Below are positions 20,460 through 31,140 of a stretch of 64,000 nucleotides of DNA, one piece after another. Position 1 is the stretch's first letter, and each line of letters starts with the position of its first letter. This stretch comes from Aliarcobacter sp. (lineage in GTDB: Bacteria; Campylobacterota; Campylobacteria; Campylobacterales; Arcobacteraceae), in contig JAQVBE010000011.1 of the NCBI GenBank assembly GCA_028690445.1, positions 28,143 to 92,142 of the forward strand, read 5' to 3'. Under the pieces are notes generated by a model. It was not told the origin of the DNA. It was given only the letters and a program-made list of their open reading frames with translations, and ran no database searches. Made by a program: the position numbers and the translations under genes.

Positions 20460-21548
20460 ATGTCACAAAACCTAAACTTAGAAAATATTAAAAAAGAAAA
20501 GGATGGAATAGATGTCTTAGCTGACATCTTTTTTCATGCTGTTTTTGGCGAATTAGTAACTCCTGCCGATTTAGAAAGATTCAAATGGTATGGGGTTTAT
20601 GCACAAGATGAAAAACAAGAATATTTTAAATTAAGAGTTCCTTTATCTTTAGGAGAATTAAATTTAAATCAACTAAAAACACTCAGTTTAATCTCAAAGA
20701 AATTTGGCGATGATACTTTGATTTTTTCAAATGAACAAAAAGTAGAGTTTAAAAATCTAAAAATTTATGACTTACCTAATATCTTTAATCTTCTTTTAGA
20801 AGCAAAATTAAATACACATTTTGAAGCAGGTCATACAATAAGAAGAGTTCTTACCTGTCCAGTAAATGGGATAGATGATACACAATTAGTTGATGTTGAA
20901 CCGCTTGCAAATAAATTAAATGATACTTTTATTGGAAATAAGAATTTCTCAAACTTACCAAATAAACTTCAAATTGCAATAAGTGGTTATGAAGAGGGAT
21001 GTAATGTTCAGTTTATTCCTGATATTAGTTTTAATGCAACAAAAGATGTAAAAAATAAAATTATTTTTGCTATAAAAATTTTGGATAAAACTATTGGTTA
21101 TATAACTCCTGCACAAGTTGTAAAAACAGCAATTGCCCTTGCAAATATTTACAAAGATTTTGGGGATAGAACAAATCCACAGAATAGCTCTTTTGAATTT
21201 TTAGTAAATAATTGGGGAATAAATAAATTTTTTGATATTTTAAACTCAACAGTAAATTATAAAATAGAAAAAAATAAAACTATCCAAGAACAAACCATTC
21301 CTAAAAAACCAAGAATGGGAATAAACAAAAGTAAAATTAAAAAACAAAGTTACATAGGTTGTAAAATTACTTCTTCAACCATACAAAGTTCAAATTTAGA
21401 TAATTTATCATCTTTACTTGAAAAATATAGTGCTTCAAAAATTAAAATTACCCATAAAGGAAATATCATAATTTTAGATGCACTATCAAATAGTGCAAAT
21501 GATTTAGCTATTGAACTTGAGAAAATAGACTTTAATCCTTTTGTATAA
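20460..21548 (+). CDS. Truncated nitrite/sulfite reductase-like protein lacking the C-terminal siroheme/4Fe-4S core
   Basis: First parachain, core and second parachain recognisable (TPADLERFKWYGVYAQ; ISGYEEGCN); ends at DFNPFV before any C-x5-C...C-x3-C motif. Confidence 0.75.
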   Translation: MSQNLNLENIKKEKDGIDVLADIFFHAVFGELVTPADLERFKWYGVYAQDEKQEYFKLRVPLSLGELNLNQLKTLSLISKKFGDDTLIFSNEQKVEFKNLKIYDLPNIFNLLLEAKLNTHFEAGHTIRRVLTCPVNGIDDTQLVDVEPLANKLNDTFIGNKNFSNLPNKLQIAISGYEEGCNVQFIPDISFNATKDVKNKIIFAIKILDKTIGYITPAQVVKTAIALANIYKDFGDRTNPQNSSFEFLVNNWGINKFFDILNSTVNYKIEKNKTIQEQTIPKKPRMGINKSKIKKQSYIGCKITSSTIQSSNLDNLSSLLEKYSASKIKITHKGNIIILDALSNSANDLAIELEKIDFNPFV

Positions 21549-21556
21549 AAGAGATT

Positions 21557-22894
21557 CTAATCTCCCATTCCATTTAGCTGATTTGCTACATATTTTGCGT
21601 AATTATCAGTCATTCCTACAATATAATCAATAACTCTTTGGTACATTGTATAAAGAGATTTATCTTCATTTGGTAAATCCTCTCCCATTAGTTCCAAAGC
21701 TCTTTTGTTTCTAAATGAAAGTTTTGATAACTCTTTTTTCTCATATAATTCATAAGTTGCGGGAATTAAATTATTAAGTAAAGTTTCAATTATATTATAA
21801 GCACCAAGTTCCAATTCAATTTTTCTTTTCTCATTAAAAATCTTATTTGTTGCCAAATCTTTAGCTTCTTTAAGACCTTTTTTTAACCTATCATCCGAAA
21901 ACTTCTCTATCAAATCATTTGGTTGATTATCACTAATTATTTCATCATAGTTGTTTTCAAATACCTCCATTACATGTCTTGCTAATTTATCAATTGAAAT
22001 AGCAACCAGTTTAGAGACTTTTTTTAATTTAGAGATATTTTCTTCATACACTTTTGAAACTATTTCTTCTGCACAAAATAATTCAAATATTTTTCGAACA
22101 TCATTTTCTTCTATTATATTTAATTCAAAAGCATCTTGTAAATCTAAAAGTCCATAACAAATATCATCCGCGGCTTCCATTAAAAAAGACAAGGGATGTC
22201 TTTTATATGTACCATTTTCTTTTACAAGATTAAGTTCATTAAAAACCGATTTAAAAAAATCTTTTTCACTTTGAAAATAATTAAATTTTGATTTACCACT
22301 AATTTTACAATTGGCTGAAGAATAAGGATATTTTATTAATGTTCCTAAAGTTGCAAAAGTTAAACTCATTCCTCCTAAAAACATATTATTTTCAATTTGA
22401 CTTACTATTCTAAAACTTTGAGCATTTCCATCTAAATGTAAAAAATCATTCATCTTTTTCTTTGATAATTTTTTCAAATATTTTTTTTTCTTATGATTCG
22501 CAAACCACTCTTTTATAACTTCTTCTCCAGCATGACCAAAAGGAGGATTTCCTATATCATGAGCTAAACAAGCAGTTTGAACAATATATGCAATATCATA
22601 TGGATTTATTTCAATTTCTGGAAATTTTTCATTTAAAAATTTTCCAGCTCTTAAGCCTAAACTTCTACCAACACTTGCAACTTCTAAACTATGGGTTAAT
22701 CTATTATGAACATGATCATTTTTTGATAAAGGATGAACTTGTGTTTTTTTTGATAATCTTCTAAAAGAATTAGAAAATATTATTCTGTCATAATCTTTGT
22801 GAAAACTATTTCTATAAAAATCATCATTTTTATCAGCTTTAATTTCTTCAAAACTATAAAATCTTTTTTTACATAATAAATTATTCCAATCCAC
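21557..22894 (-). CDS. dgt: Deoxyguanosinetriphosphate triphosphohydrolase-like (HD)
   Basis: [46 protein letters not shown]. Confidence 0.95.
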   Translation of the reverse strand: MDWNNLLCKKRFYSFEEIKADKNDDFYRNSFHKDYDRIIFSNSFRRLSKKTQVHPLSKNDHVHNRLTHSLEVASVGRSLGLRAGKFLNEKFPEIEINPYDIAYIVQTACLAHDIGNPPFGHAGEEVIKEWFANHKKKKYLKKLSKKKMNDFLHLDGNAQSFRIVSQIENNMFLGGMSLTFATLGTLIKYPYSSANCKISGKSKFNYFQSEKDFFKSVFNELNLVKENGTYKRHPLSFLMEAADDICYGLLDLQDAFELNIIEENDVRKIFELFCAEEIVSKVYEENISKLKKVSKLVAISIDKLARHVMEVFENNYDEIISDNQPNDLIEKFSDDRLKKGLKEAKDLATNKIFNEKRKIELELGAYNIIETLLNNLIPATYELYEKKELSKLSFRNKRALELMGEDLPNEDKSLYTMYQRVIDYIVGMTDNYAKYVANQLNGMGD

Positions 22895-23044
22895 CTGAAT
22901 TCCTTTAATTAACTATTTTTTATATAATGCCATAATTTTAAAAGATAATAATATATATTTTGCTTCTTAAATATGATTCTTATCTAAAATAATATAAAAT
23001 TATAATCTTAATAACTATAACGAATTAATAATGAGTAAATAAAA

Positions 23045-24346
23045 ATGAACAAAAATATCTTTAGACCTTTTTTCAATGAAAATACAGATGTATTAAATTT
23101 TATTAGATACAACACTATTGGAAAGAATAAAAAAGAATATTTTGACTATACAGCTTCAGGACTAGCTTTTAGACAAATTGAAAATAGAATCCATGATGTC
23201 CTTGAAACTTATGCTAATACACACTCAAAAGAGGCTTCAAATGCTGATAAAACTACAAATTATTATGAATTAGCAAGAAGTAGTTTAATAAAAAATCTTG
23301 AACTCTCAAATGATTTTGCAATTCTTCCAAGTGGTTATGGAACAACTGCTGCGATTAAACATTTCCAAGAATTATTAGGGCTTTATATTCCACCTGCTAC
23401 TAAAAAGAGATTTAGCTTTAAAATAGATAAAAAAACTGCTCCCTTAGTAATAGTAGGACCATATGAACATCACTCAAATGAAGTTTCATTTAGAGAGGCT
23501 ATATGTGAAGTACAAAGAATAAATTTAGATAAACAAGGTTTGGTTGATTTAAACCATCTAAAAGAAGTATTAGAAAAAAATAAACACAGGGAAATAATAG
23601 CTTCATTTACTATAGCTTCAAATGTAACAGGAATCATCACTCCTTATGAAGAACTTTCTAAAATATTAAGAAGTTACAATGCAATAGTTTGTTTTGATGC
23701 AGCGGCTAGTAGTCCATATATGAATATTCCATCTCATCTTTATGATGCTATGTTTATGTCACCACACAAACTTCTAGGTGGTCCTGCTTCGTGTGGATTA
23801 TTGATAATTAGAAAATCTTTAGTTGATACTTCAATCGCTCCCACATTCGCAGGTGGTGGAACAGTTTTATATGTTAATAAAACTTCACAAACTTATCAAA
23901 ATGACATAGAAACAAGAGAAACAGCAGGAACTCCTCCTATTTTACAGTTCATTCGTGCATCTTTGGCATATCAACTAAGAAATGAGATAGGTTTTAAATT
24001 TATAAAAAAACAAAAAGATGAACTAAAAGAATATTTTATAAGTGAATTAAGAAAAATCCCAAATTGTGAAATTTATGGAAACCAAGAAGCTTCAAATATT
24101 GGAATTATATCGTTTAATATAAAAGGGTTAAATCCTTATGAATTATGTAACCGTTTATCTTTAAAAGATAATTTCCAAACAAGAGCTGGATGCTCATGTG
24201 CCGGACCGTATGGACATGATTTATTAGAAATCGAAGAATTTGACGTAGATAATCGACCAGGTTGGATTAGAGTTTCTATTCATTTTTCTCAAACAAAAGA
24301 AGAGATAAAAAGTTTAGTTGATGGAATTAGGAAAATAGTTGGATAG
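23045..24346 (+). CDS. Aminotransferase class V / cysteine desulfurase-like
   Basis: FDYTASG; SPHKLLGGPASCGLLIIRK (PLP Lys); RAGCSCAGPYGH. Confidence 0.9.
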   Translation: MNKNIFRPFFNENTDVLNFIRYNTIGKNKKEYFDYTASGLAFRQIENRIHDVLETYANTHSKEASNADKTTNYYELARSSLIKNLELSNDFAILPSGYGTTAAIKHFQELLGLYIPPATKKRFSFKIDKKTAPLVIVGPYEHHSNEVSFREAICEVQRINLDKQGLVDLNHLKEVLEKNKHREIIASFTIASNVTGIITPYEELSKILRSYNAIVCFDAAASSPYMNIPSHLYDAMFMSPHKLLGGPASCGLLIIRKSLVDTSIAPTFAGGGTVLYVNKTSQTYQNDIETRETAGTPPILQFIRASLAYQLRNEIGFKFIKKQKDELKEYFISELRKIPNCEIYGNQEASNIGIISFNIKGLNPYELCNRLSLKDNFQTRAGCSCAGPYGHDLLEIEEFDVDNRPGWIRVSIHFSQTKEEIKSLVDGIRKIVG

Positions 24347-24425
24347 AACACGAACTTATATAAATGATAAAATTAAAGATTTGAAAAACAATATTCTTCT
24401 AATTACATTGGTTAAAATAGTCCAT

Positions 24426-24511
24426 AAAAAAGAAGTTTATTAGGAACTTGAAACTTGTTTCAAGCTGTATTGTATAAAGGCTGACCGAAACTAAGTTTCG
24501 GTTTCCTTTTT
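24426..24511 (+). ncRNA. Candidate intergenic small RNA with two hairpins and terminator
   Basis: CTTGAAAC-TT-GTTTCAAG hairpin (24447-24464), ACCGAAACTAAGTTTCGGT hairpin (24484-24502), then T-rich tract; TAAAAT -10-like box upstream. Confidence 0.35.
24484..24511 (+). terminator. Intrinsic terminator
   Basis: ACCGAAACTAAGTTTCGGT followed by TTCCTTTTT. Confidence 0.75.
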
Positions 24512-24539
24512 GATTTTGAAATTAGGAGAATTTCAAAAA

Positions 24540-25130
24540 TTAGAATTTGTAGTTGATTCCTGCAGACATTGATGTTGAGTTTTCTAGTTCAACTTTTTCA
24601 GTATAGCTTATTCCACCAATATTCCCACTAGTTGTTTTATCAAGATTATATTTTGAATAAGCAAGACCTAATTCAAATTCAATATTTTTTGTAATATCAT
24701 AAATAGCCCCAACTTGTGCACCATATACTGCGCCAGTCATTTTAAAGTCATCATCTGTCTTATAGTTAGCATGACCTAAATGTAATCCAGCTAAAAATCT
24801 AAAATCTTCGTTTATTGGGATTAAATAATCATAGTTTCCTAGAATTATTCTAAAATCACCACCATCTTCAATGCCGTAATTTATATGAGACAATGAAACT
24901 CTATGAGTTTTATCTAAAATAATACCTAATTTTAATTTTAAATCTGAAGCATTATCATCAATTGATTCACTTCCACTATATCCATTTGAAGCATCTAGGT
25001 TATATTTACCGCTCATATCTCCTCTTTCAACACCTGCACCTAAGAAATACTGTAAATCCATCGCCATCATAGATGTACTCGCTACAACTAAACTTGCCAT
25101 TACTATTGTTTTTTTCATTCCCGACTCCAA
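24540..25130 (-). CDS. Outer membrane beta-barrel protein
   Basis: Signal peptide MKKTIVMASLVVASTSMMA; beta-barrel pattern; terminal YKF. Confidence 0.8.
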   Translation of the reverse strand: MESGMKKTIVMASLVVASTSMMAMDLQYFLGAGVERGDMSGKYNLDASNGYSGSESIDDNASDLKLKLGIILDKTHRVSLSHINYGIEDGGDFRIILGNYDYLIPINEDFRFLAGLHLGHANYKTDDDFKMTGAVYGAQVGAIYDITKNIEFELGLAYSKYNLDKTTSGNIGGISYTEKVELENSTSMSAGINYKF

Positions 25131-25140
25131 ATAATTTATA

Positions 25141-25214
25141 ATGTTCTATTGAACATTGTTAGAAAATAATAACTTTTTTTACACTTAGTTTTAAATTAAT
25201 ACCTATAGAACATT
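25141..25214. promoter_or_regulatory. Candidate operator for the adjacent HTH regulator
   Basis: ATGTTC-TATT-GAACAT (25141-25156) and ATAGAACATT (25205-25214) in the divergent intergenic region. Confidence 0.45.
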
Positions 25215-25222
25215 GGAATATA

Positions 25223-25495
25223 TTGCAAACTGACGATAAAAATACTCAAGAATTAGAACTATTTTATAAGAAAATTGGTGAAAATGTTAAAAGATTGAGA
25301 ATTCAAAGAGGATTCAGTCAATTAAAACTTGCAAATGCTATGGGATACGATTCTGTGGGGCATATTGCTAAAGCAGAAATTTATAAATACGGGAAGAAAT
25401 TTAATTTAGAACATCTTTTTAAAATTTGTTCTATTTTAGAAGTATCTATATTGGAAGTTTTTGAGGGGACAGATGAGTTTTTAGGAAAATACTAA
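25223..25495 (+). CDS. XRE-family HTH transcriptional regulator (TTG start)
   Basis: IGENVKRLRIQRGFSQLKLANAMGYDSVGHIAKAE. Confidence 0.85.
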   Translation: MQTDDKNTQELELFYKKIGENVKRLRIQRGFSQLKLANAMGYDSVGHIAKAEIYKYGKKFNLEHLFKICSILEVSILEVFEGTDEFLGKY

Positions 25496-25579
25496 GCTTT
25501 TCTATTTCAAATTTCAAAACTACACAAAATCTACATACTTCATTTAAACTTCATTAACCAACAAAGCATACAATCCTAA

Positions 25580-26698
25580 ATGAATTTCATATTGTTTTTT
25601 TCACTTTTTTTTGTTGCTTTTGCTTTTCAATCTTTGATAATAAAAAAGCGTCTTATAAATAAACTCGATTTTACTTATAAGACGAAAAAATATCTTAGCC
25701 TAATTTTATATATCACTTTTTTGGGTGTAATTTTATACCCAATGGCTAGATATTTCCCCGTAGTGCCAAACTGGCTCTATTTTGTCCTTTCCTTACCAAT
25801 TGGGGTGATTTTTTTAACATTTATTATTACAATATTTCACGAAATCATCTCTTTTGGAATTAACAAAACAACATTCAAAAAAAACCGAAGAGAATTTTTC
25901 AAAAAAGGTTTAGACATTGGAGCTATTTCTTTAGTAATTGCCACAAATGCAAAAGCTATGGATAATGCAAAAAATGTTCAACTTGAAATAGTTGATGTAA
26001 AAATAAATAATTTAGCCCAACCTTACACTATTATTCAAATAAGTGATATTCACATTGGTGGATTGATTGATAAAAAATTTATAAAATCTCTTGTAGATAA
26101 AATTAATATTTTAAATGCTGATGCTGTTGTAATTACAGGTGATTTAGTTGATACAAAATTAGAATATGCAATTCCCGCTCTTAATGAACTTAAAAATATA
26201 CAATCAAAATATGGAACTTATTTTATAGTTGGAAACCATGAATATTTTCATGGGGTTAAACCAATTATTGATTATGTAAACTCATTGGGAATTAAAACTT
26301 TAGAAAATGAAAATATCTATATTGGAGAAAAAGATAAAGGTTTTAATCTTTGTGGAGTTTATGATTGGTTTGGAAATAAATATGGTTCATACAAACCAAA
26401 TATAAATAAAGCTTTAGAAAACACAGATAATCAACCTACAATTTTATTAGCACATCAACCAAAATATATTACTCAACTTGAAACTACAAAAGGAATAGAT
26501 TTAGTCCTTTGTGGACATACTCATGGTGGACAAATTTTCCCTTTTAATTTTTTAGTAAAACTTCAACAACCTTATGTAAAAGGTCTTCATCAACACAATG
26601 AATTTACTCAAGTTTATGTAAATAAAGGCACAGGATTTTGGGGTCCACCCATGAGATTGGGCGCTAGTAGCGAAATAACTATTCTAAAACTTTCTTAA
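25580..26698 (+). CDS. Membrane-anchored metallophosphoesterase
   Basis: ISDIHIGG; VITGDLVD; GNHEYF; GHTHGGQIFP. Confidence 0.93.
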   Translation: MNFILFFSLFFVAFAFQSLIIKKRLINKLDFTYKTKKYLSLILYITFLGVILYPMARYFPVVPNWLYFVLSLPIGVIFLTFIITIFHEIISFGINKTTFKKNRREFFKKGLDIGAISLVIATNAKAMDNAKNVQLEIVDVKINNLAQPYTIIQISDIHIGGLIDKKFIKSLVDKINILNADAVVITGDLVDTKLEYAIPALNELKNIQSKYGTYFIVGNHEYFHGVKPIIDYVNSLGIKTLENENIYIGEKDKGFNLCGVYDWFGNKYGSYKPNINKALENTDNQPTILLAHQPKYITQLETTKGIDLVLCGHTHGGQIFPFNFLVKLQQPYVKGLHQHNEFTQVYVNKGTGFWGPPMRLGASSEITILKLS

Positions 26699-26780
26699 TT
26701 CAAAACCGCAATACTTACTATATAGCTATTTTATAAATTTACTCTTCTTATTCATGTATAATGATTTTAATTAAAAAATA

Positions 26781-27057
26781 ATTGTATTTCCTGAAAAAAC
26801 TAAAGAGTTTTTTGTTGATGTTGAGATTATTGCAGACATGACCAATTCAATTCCAATGCCATCAATTGAAATAAAAAAATATCTTCTAAAATCTTTTAAT
26901 GAAAATAGAAATATTATTGAAGCAACTAAATTTTGCTTGGGCTGATTTTGACCCTATAAATAATAAAATTCAAATGAAGAGTATATTATTTGTCGTTCAA
27001 AGTAGTGGAAATAGTTCTTTAGGTGTAAAAGTTAATGTTAAAATCTTAGCAGATTAG
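26781..27057 (+). pseudogene. Frameshifted remnant of a ~90-aa hypothetical protein
   Basis: IVFPEKTKEFFVDVEIIADMTNSIPMP...IIEATKF then a frame change to AWADFDPINNKIQMKSILFVVQSSGNSSLGVKVNVKILAD*; no ATG in the first frame. Confidence 0.5.
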
Positions 27058-27063
27058 AAGAGT

Positions 27064-29070
27064 TTAAAAACTCTCCCACTCTGCATCCTCTTTTGTATTA
27101 GGCTTAGAAACAACATGGTTTGATTCATGTTTTACAGTTTTTGGCGTTATTTTATTTGTATTTGGTGCTACTATTTTATTATGACTTTCAGCATTATGTA
27201 TAGCTTTTGCAGCTGATTTTACATTTTTTGCTTTTACTTCATTTTTACCTTTGAATTCTTTTTCATCAGCATTTGTTACAACTAATTTTGCTATTTGATC
27301 TGTTAATACAGCAACATCATGAGTTTGTGAGGCAACTGCTGCATTTTGTTGCGTTTGTTGGTCTAATTGATTTACTGCATCATTTATTTGTTCAATTCCA
27401 AGTAATTGCTCTTTTGAAGCATTTTGAATATCTTGTATCAAGTTTATAGTATGAGTGATATTCCCATTTAATTGTTTATATCCCTCTATCATATTTCCAG
27501 CAATTTTTTTACCATCATTTGCTTTCTTTGTTGCATTTTCAACTATAGATTTTATCTCTTTAGCTGCATCTGCACTTCTTGAAGCTAAATTTCTTACTTC
27601 TGCTGCAACTACTGCGAATCCTTTTCCAGCTTCTCCTGCCGTTGCTGCTTCTACTGCTGCATTTAAAGAAAGAATATTTGTTTGGAATGCTATTTGGTCA
27701 ATTACACTTATTGCTTCATTTATTGCATTTACTTGAGTATTTATTTCATCCATTGACACTGTTGTTTGATTTGCTAAACTTTCACCTTGAGACGCAGAAG
27801 CGGTTACCTCATTTGAAAGCAATGCCATCTTTGAAATATTCTCTGTATTATTTCTAATATTAGAAGTTATCTCTTCAATTGCGGCTGCTGTTTCTTCAAG
27901 ACTTGCTGCTGCTTCATTTGAGCTTTGGTTTAATTTATCTACATTTACAAGTAAAATATTTGAACTTTCATCCAAAGTCAATCCATTTGTTTTATTTTCA
28001 ACTAACATTTGAGTAATTGAATTTTGTAAAGTATTAATCCCAAAAACTAATCTTTCAAACAATCCACCTCTTTCATCAGTTGCTTTCATTGTTAAAGTAG
28101 GAATATAATTAAGTTTTGCATACGCTTCTAAGATTTCATCAACTTCTGCAAATCTATCTCTTGTACTTTTTATCATTTGATTTACATTATTTTTAAATTC
28201 TTCCAATGAAGTATTTGAAGTTGATTTCTCAATAAATTGTGAATACCATCCATTATTTACTCTAGTCATTACTACTTTTGCATCTTCAATTAATGCTACA
28301 TCTTGATTTAAAGTATTTTCAATTTGTTTGATATTTTCATTTACAAAAACTGCCATTTCACCAAACTCATCTTTTGCACTATCTTCTAATAATGAAATTT
28401 TTGTAGTTTTTTTATTTAAATAATCAAAGAAAGAGATTAATCCATTTTTAAAATCATTTAATGATTTTGTAACAATACTTGAAATAAATAAAGAAAACAT
28501 TATAAAAATCAAAATTGAAACTATTACTAAAATCATAAGAATATTATTTAATAAACTATGAGCTTCTTCTTTTAATTGTAGAGCATTTTTATTTATTTCA
28601 ATAATTTTACCTTCTAAAACAATTCCTGATTCTGACATTGTTTTAATAGTATTTTTTATTTGATCTGTTTCATCTTTAATACCATTTTTTTGATTTTCTA
28701 TCAACATTGAGTCAACTATATTAAAGTTATTTACATACTCTTTTGAAGAAATCAAAATTTCATCACTTAAGTCTATATTTTTTTGAAAAACTAACTCTTT
28801 CTTTAACTGTAATACTTGATTATCCAATACTTTAAAAGTATCTATTACTTTTTGCTTATTTACTTCAGTTGGAGCTCTTAAAAATTGATAAACAGAAATT
28901 CTTCCTTTTAATAATTGTTGAATAAAATTTTCTGTTTCAATAGATACTTGATTTCTTGAATTTTCTAATCCACTATAGTGAATATATACAAATCCTGATA
29001 CTGCTACTATTATTACAAACATAAAGGGAAACAATAGTAGTTTCATTTTTGTATTGATGTTTTTTATCAT
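27064..29070 (-). CDS. Methyl-accepting chemotaxis protein with C-terminal EWESF
   Basis: Two TM segments; hairpin signalling domain ([50 protein letters not shown]). Confidence 0.97.
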   Translation of the reverse strand: MIKNINTKMKLLLFPFMFVIIVAVSGFVYIHYSGLENSRNQVSIETENFIQQLLKGRISVYQFLRAPTEVNKQKVIDTFKVLDNQVLQLKKELVFQKNIDLSDEILISSKEYVNNFNIVDSMLIENQKNGIKDETDQIKNTIKTMSESGIVLEGKIIEINKNALQLKEEAHSLLNNILMILVIVSILIFIMFSLFISSIVTKSLNDFKNGLISFFDYLNKKTTKISLLEDSAKDEFGEMAVFVNENIKQIENTLNQDVALIEDAKVVMTRVNNGWYSQFIEKSTSNTSLEEFKNNVNQMIKSTRDRFAEVDEILEAYAKLNYIPTLTMKATDERGGLFERLVFGINTLQNSITQMLVENKTNGLTLDESSNILLVNVDKLNQSSNEAAASLEETAAAIEEITSNIRNNTENISKMALLSNEVTASASQGESLANQTTVSMDEINTQVNAINEAISVIDQIAFQTNILSLNAAVEAATAGEAGKGFAVVAAEVRNLASRSADAAKEIKSIVENATKKANDGKKIAGNMIEGYKQLNGNITHTINLIQDIQNASKEQLLGIEQINDAVNQLDQQTQQNAAVASQTHDVAVLTDQIAKLVVTNADEKEFKGKNEVKAKNVKSAAKAIHNAESHNKIVAPNTNKITPKTVKHESNHVVSKPNTKEDAEWESF

Positions 29071-29240
29071 TATCTTTCCTAATTATTTAATTATAAATAA
29101 TTATATACTCTTTTTATATTAATAATTATTAAATGTGTATTCTTTTATAGACAAAATACTTTAATTAAGCCCAAAAAATACAATATATTAACTCTTAAAC
29201 TTTTAACAACTAAACTATCTATATAAAGAATATACAATAT

Positions 29241-30266
29241 TCAAATCCCTGCTCCATCTTGGAATGTTCTTAATTCTCTTGGAATTATTCCAATAATATC
29301 ACCTTTATTAAGGTTTTTATTTTTAAATTCATGATGTGATATTTCAACTAAAATCGTTTTTGTATTATCTTCTATATCTTCTAAATCAATTTTAACTTGA
29401 GAACCTGCTAATTGTATATATTTAATTTTAGCTTTTGAAATAATATCTTTATCTTCACTTGAAACTATTTCTAACTCATGTGGACGAATATGATATTTTT
29501 GTTCTGAATCATTTTTTCGTTCATGAAATAGATTTACATTTCCTAAAAAGTTGATTACAAACTCATTTGCAGGATTATGAAATACCTCTTCAGGTGTTCC
29601 TATTTGCTCTATTTTTCCCTTTGAAATTACTACAATTCTATCAGCAACTTCAAGTGCTTCTTCTTGGTCATGAGTTACTAAAATAGTTGTAATTCCTAAT
29701 TCTGCTTGAAGCTCTTTTAACCATTTTCTCAAATCTGCTCGAACCTTTGCATCTAATGCACCAAAAGGTTCATCTAAAAGTAATACTTTTGGCTCAACTG
29801 CTAAAGCCCGTGCTAATGCAACTCTTTGTCGCTGACCACCTGAGAGTTGCCAAGGAAATCTGTTTGCAAAACCATCAAGTTGAATAAGTTCTAAAAGTTT
29901 TGTAACTTTTTTATTGATTTGTTCATTTGATAATCGCTCTTTTTTGGGTTTTACTCTTAATCCAAAAGCAATATTTTCAAAAACAGTCATATGTTTAAAA
30001 AGTGCGTAATGTTGGAATACAAATCCAATATCTCTTTCACCTATATTTTTTTTTGCAACATCTATTTTATTAAATAAAATCTCACCACTATCAATATCTT
30101 CAACTGTTTCAAGACCTGCTATCATTCTTAAAAGTGTAGTTTTCCCACTTCCTGATGGTCCTAAAAGTGCCAACAGTTCACCTGGGATTATCTCTAAATT
30201 TATATTTTTAAGAGCAACAAAGTTACCAAAATTTTTTGTTAAATTTTTTACTTCAATTTTCATCAT
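29241..30266 (-). CDS. cysA: Sulfate ABC transporter ATP-binding protein
   Basis: [27 protein letters not shown]; position next to cysW/cysT/sbp. Confidence 0.95.
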   Translation of the reverse strand: MMKIEVKNLTKNFGNFVALKNINLEIIPGELLALLGPSGSGKTTLLRMIAGLETVEDIDSGEILFNKIDVAKKNIGERDIGFVFQHYALFKHMTVFENIAFGLRVKPKKERLSNEQINKKVTKLLELIQLDGFANRFPWQLSGGQRQRVALARALAVEPKVLLLDEPFGALDAKVRADLRKWLKELQAELGITTILVTHDQEEALEVADRIVVISKGKIEQIGTPEEVFHNPANEFVINFLGNVNLFHERKNDSEQKYHIRPHELEIVSSEDKDIISKAKIKYIQLAGSQVKIDLEDIEDNTKTILVEISHHEFKNKNLNKGDIIGIIPRELRTFQDGAGI

Positions 30267-30282
30267 TTTTTCCTATTGTTTA

Positions 30283-31140
30283 TTATTGCTTTTCTAATTT
30301 GTATAATTCTCTTTGTACTTTCCATTCTAAAATATATTTTAGAACCAAAGTTAAAAGAGCAAGTATTGCCAAAAGAGTTGAAACAGCAAAGGCTGCTACA
30401 AAGTTATATTCGTTATATAAAATTTCAACTTGTAAAGGTATCGTGTTTGTTACACCTTGGATATGTCCAGAAACAACTGAAACTGCCCCAAACTCTCCCA
30501 TTGCTCTTGCATTACATAAAATTACTCCATAAATGAGTCCCCATTTTATATTTGGCAAGGTTACTTTCCAAAATGTTTGAAAACCTGTTGCTCCAAGTAA
30601 AAGTGCAGCTTGTTCTTCATCATTTCCTTGTTCTTGCATAAGAGGAATTAATTCTCTAGCAACAAAAGGAAAAGTTACAAATATAGTCGCTAATACAATT
30701 CCAGGAACTGCAAAAATTATTTGTACATCATTTGCAATTAACCAATGTCCAAACCAACCTTGCGCCCCAAAAAGTAAAACATAAACAAATCCCGAAATAA
30801 CTGGACTTACAGCAAAAGGTAAATCAATCAAAGTTATCAAAAAACTTTTTCCAAAAAACGAATATTTAGCAATTGCCCAAGAAGCTGCAACTCCAAAAAC
30901 TAAATTTAAAGGAACTGCAATTGCAGCTGTTATAAATGTAAGTTTTATTGCTTGTAAAACATATTCATTTGTAAATGATTCAAAATATGCTTCGTAACCT
31001 TTTCTAAAAGCTTCTGCAAAAATTGTAATCAAAGGAGCAACTAACATAATCAACAAAAATGCAACCGCAGATCCAATTAATATATATTTAACTAATCTTG
31101 ATTCACCTTGAGATGATTTTGAATTACTAATAGTTTTCAT
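30283..31140 (-). CDS. cysW: Sulfate ABC transporter permease
   Basis: EYNFVAAFAVSTLLAILALLTLVLK; start at ATG 31140 after GGAGGCAAT. Confidence 0.93.
   Translation of the reverse strand: MKTISNSKSSQGESRLVKYILIGSAVAFLLIMLVAPLITIFAEAFRKGYEAYFESFTNEYVLQAIKLTFITAAIAVPLNLVFGVAASWAIAKYSFFGKSFLITLIDLPFAVSPVISGFVYVLLFGAQGWFGHWLIANDVQIIFAVPGIVLATIFVTFPFVARELIPLMQEQGNDEEQAALLLGATGFQTFWKVTLPNIKWGLIYGVILCNARAMGEFGAVSVVSGHIQGVTNTIPLQVEILYNEYNFVAAFAVSTLLAILALLTLVLKYILEWKVQRELYKLEKQ

Noticed and set aside
27455-27857. Two plus-strand ORFs (93 and 92 aa) antisense to the chemoreceptor
   Set aside because: Leu/Ala/Ser-rich shadow ORFs opposite a strongly conserved MCP signalling domain; no RBS or family signal.
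30236-30536. Two overlapping plus-strand ORFs (98 and 86 aa) at the cysA/cysW boundary
   Set aside because: Antisense to conserved ABC-transporter genes; likely chance ORFs in AT-rich DNA.
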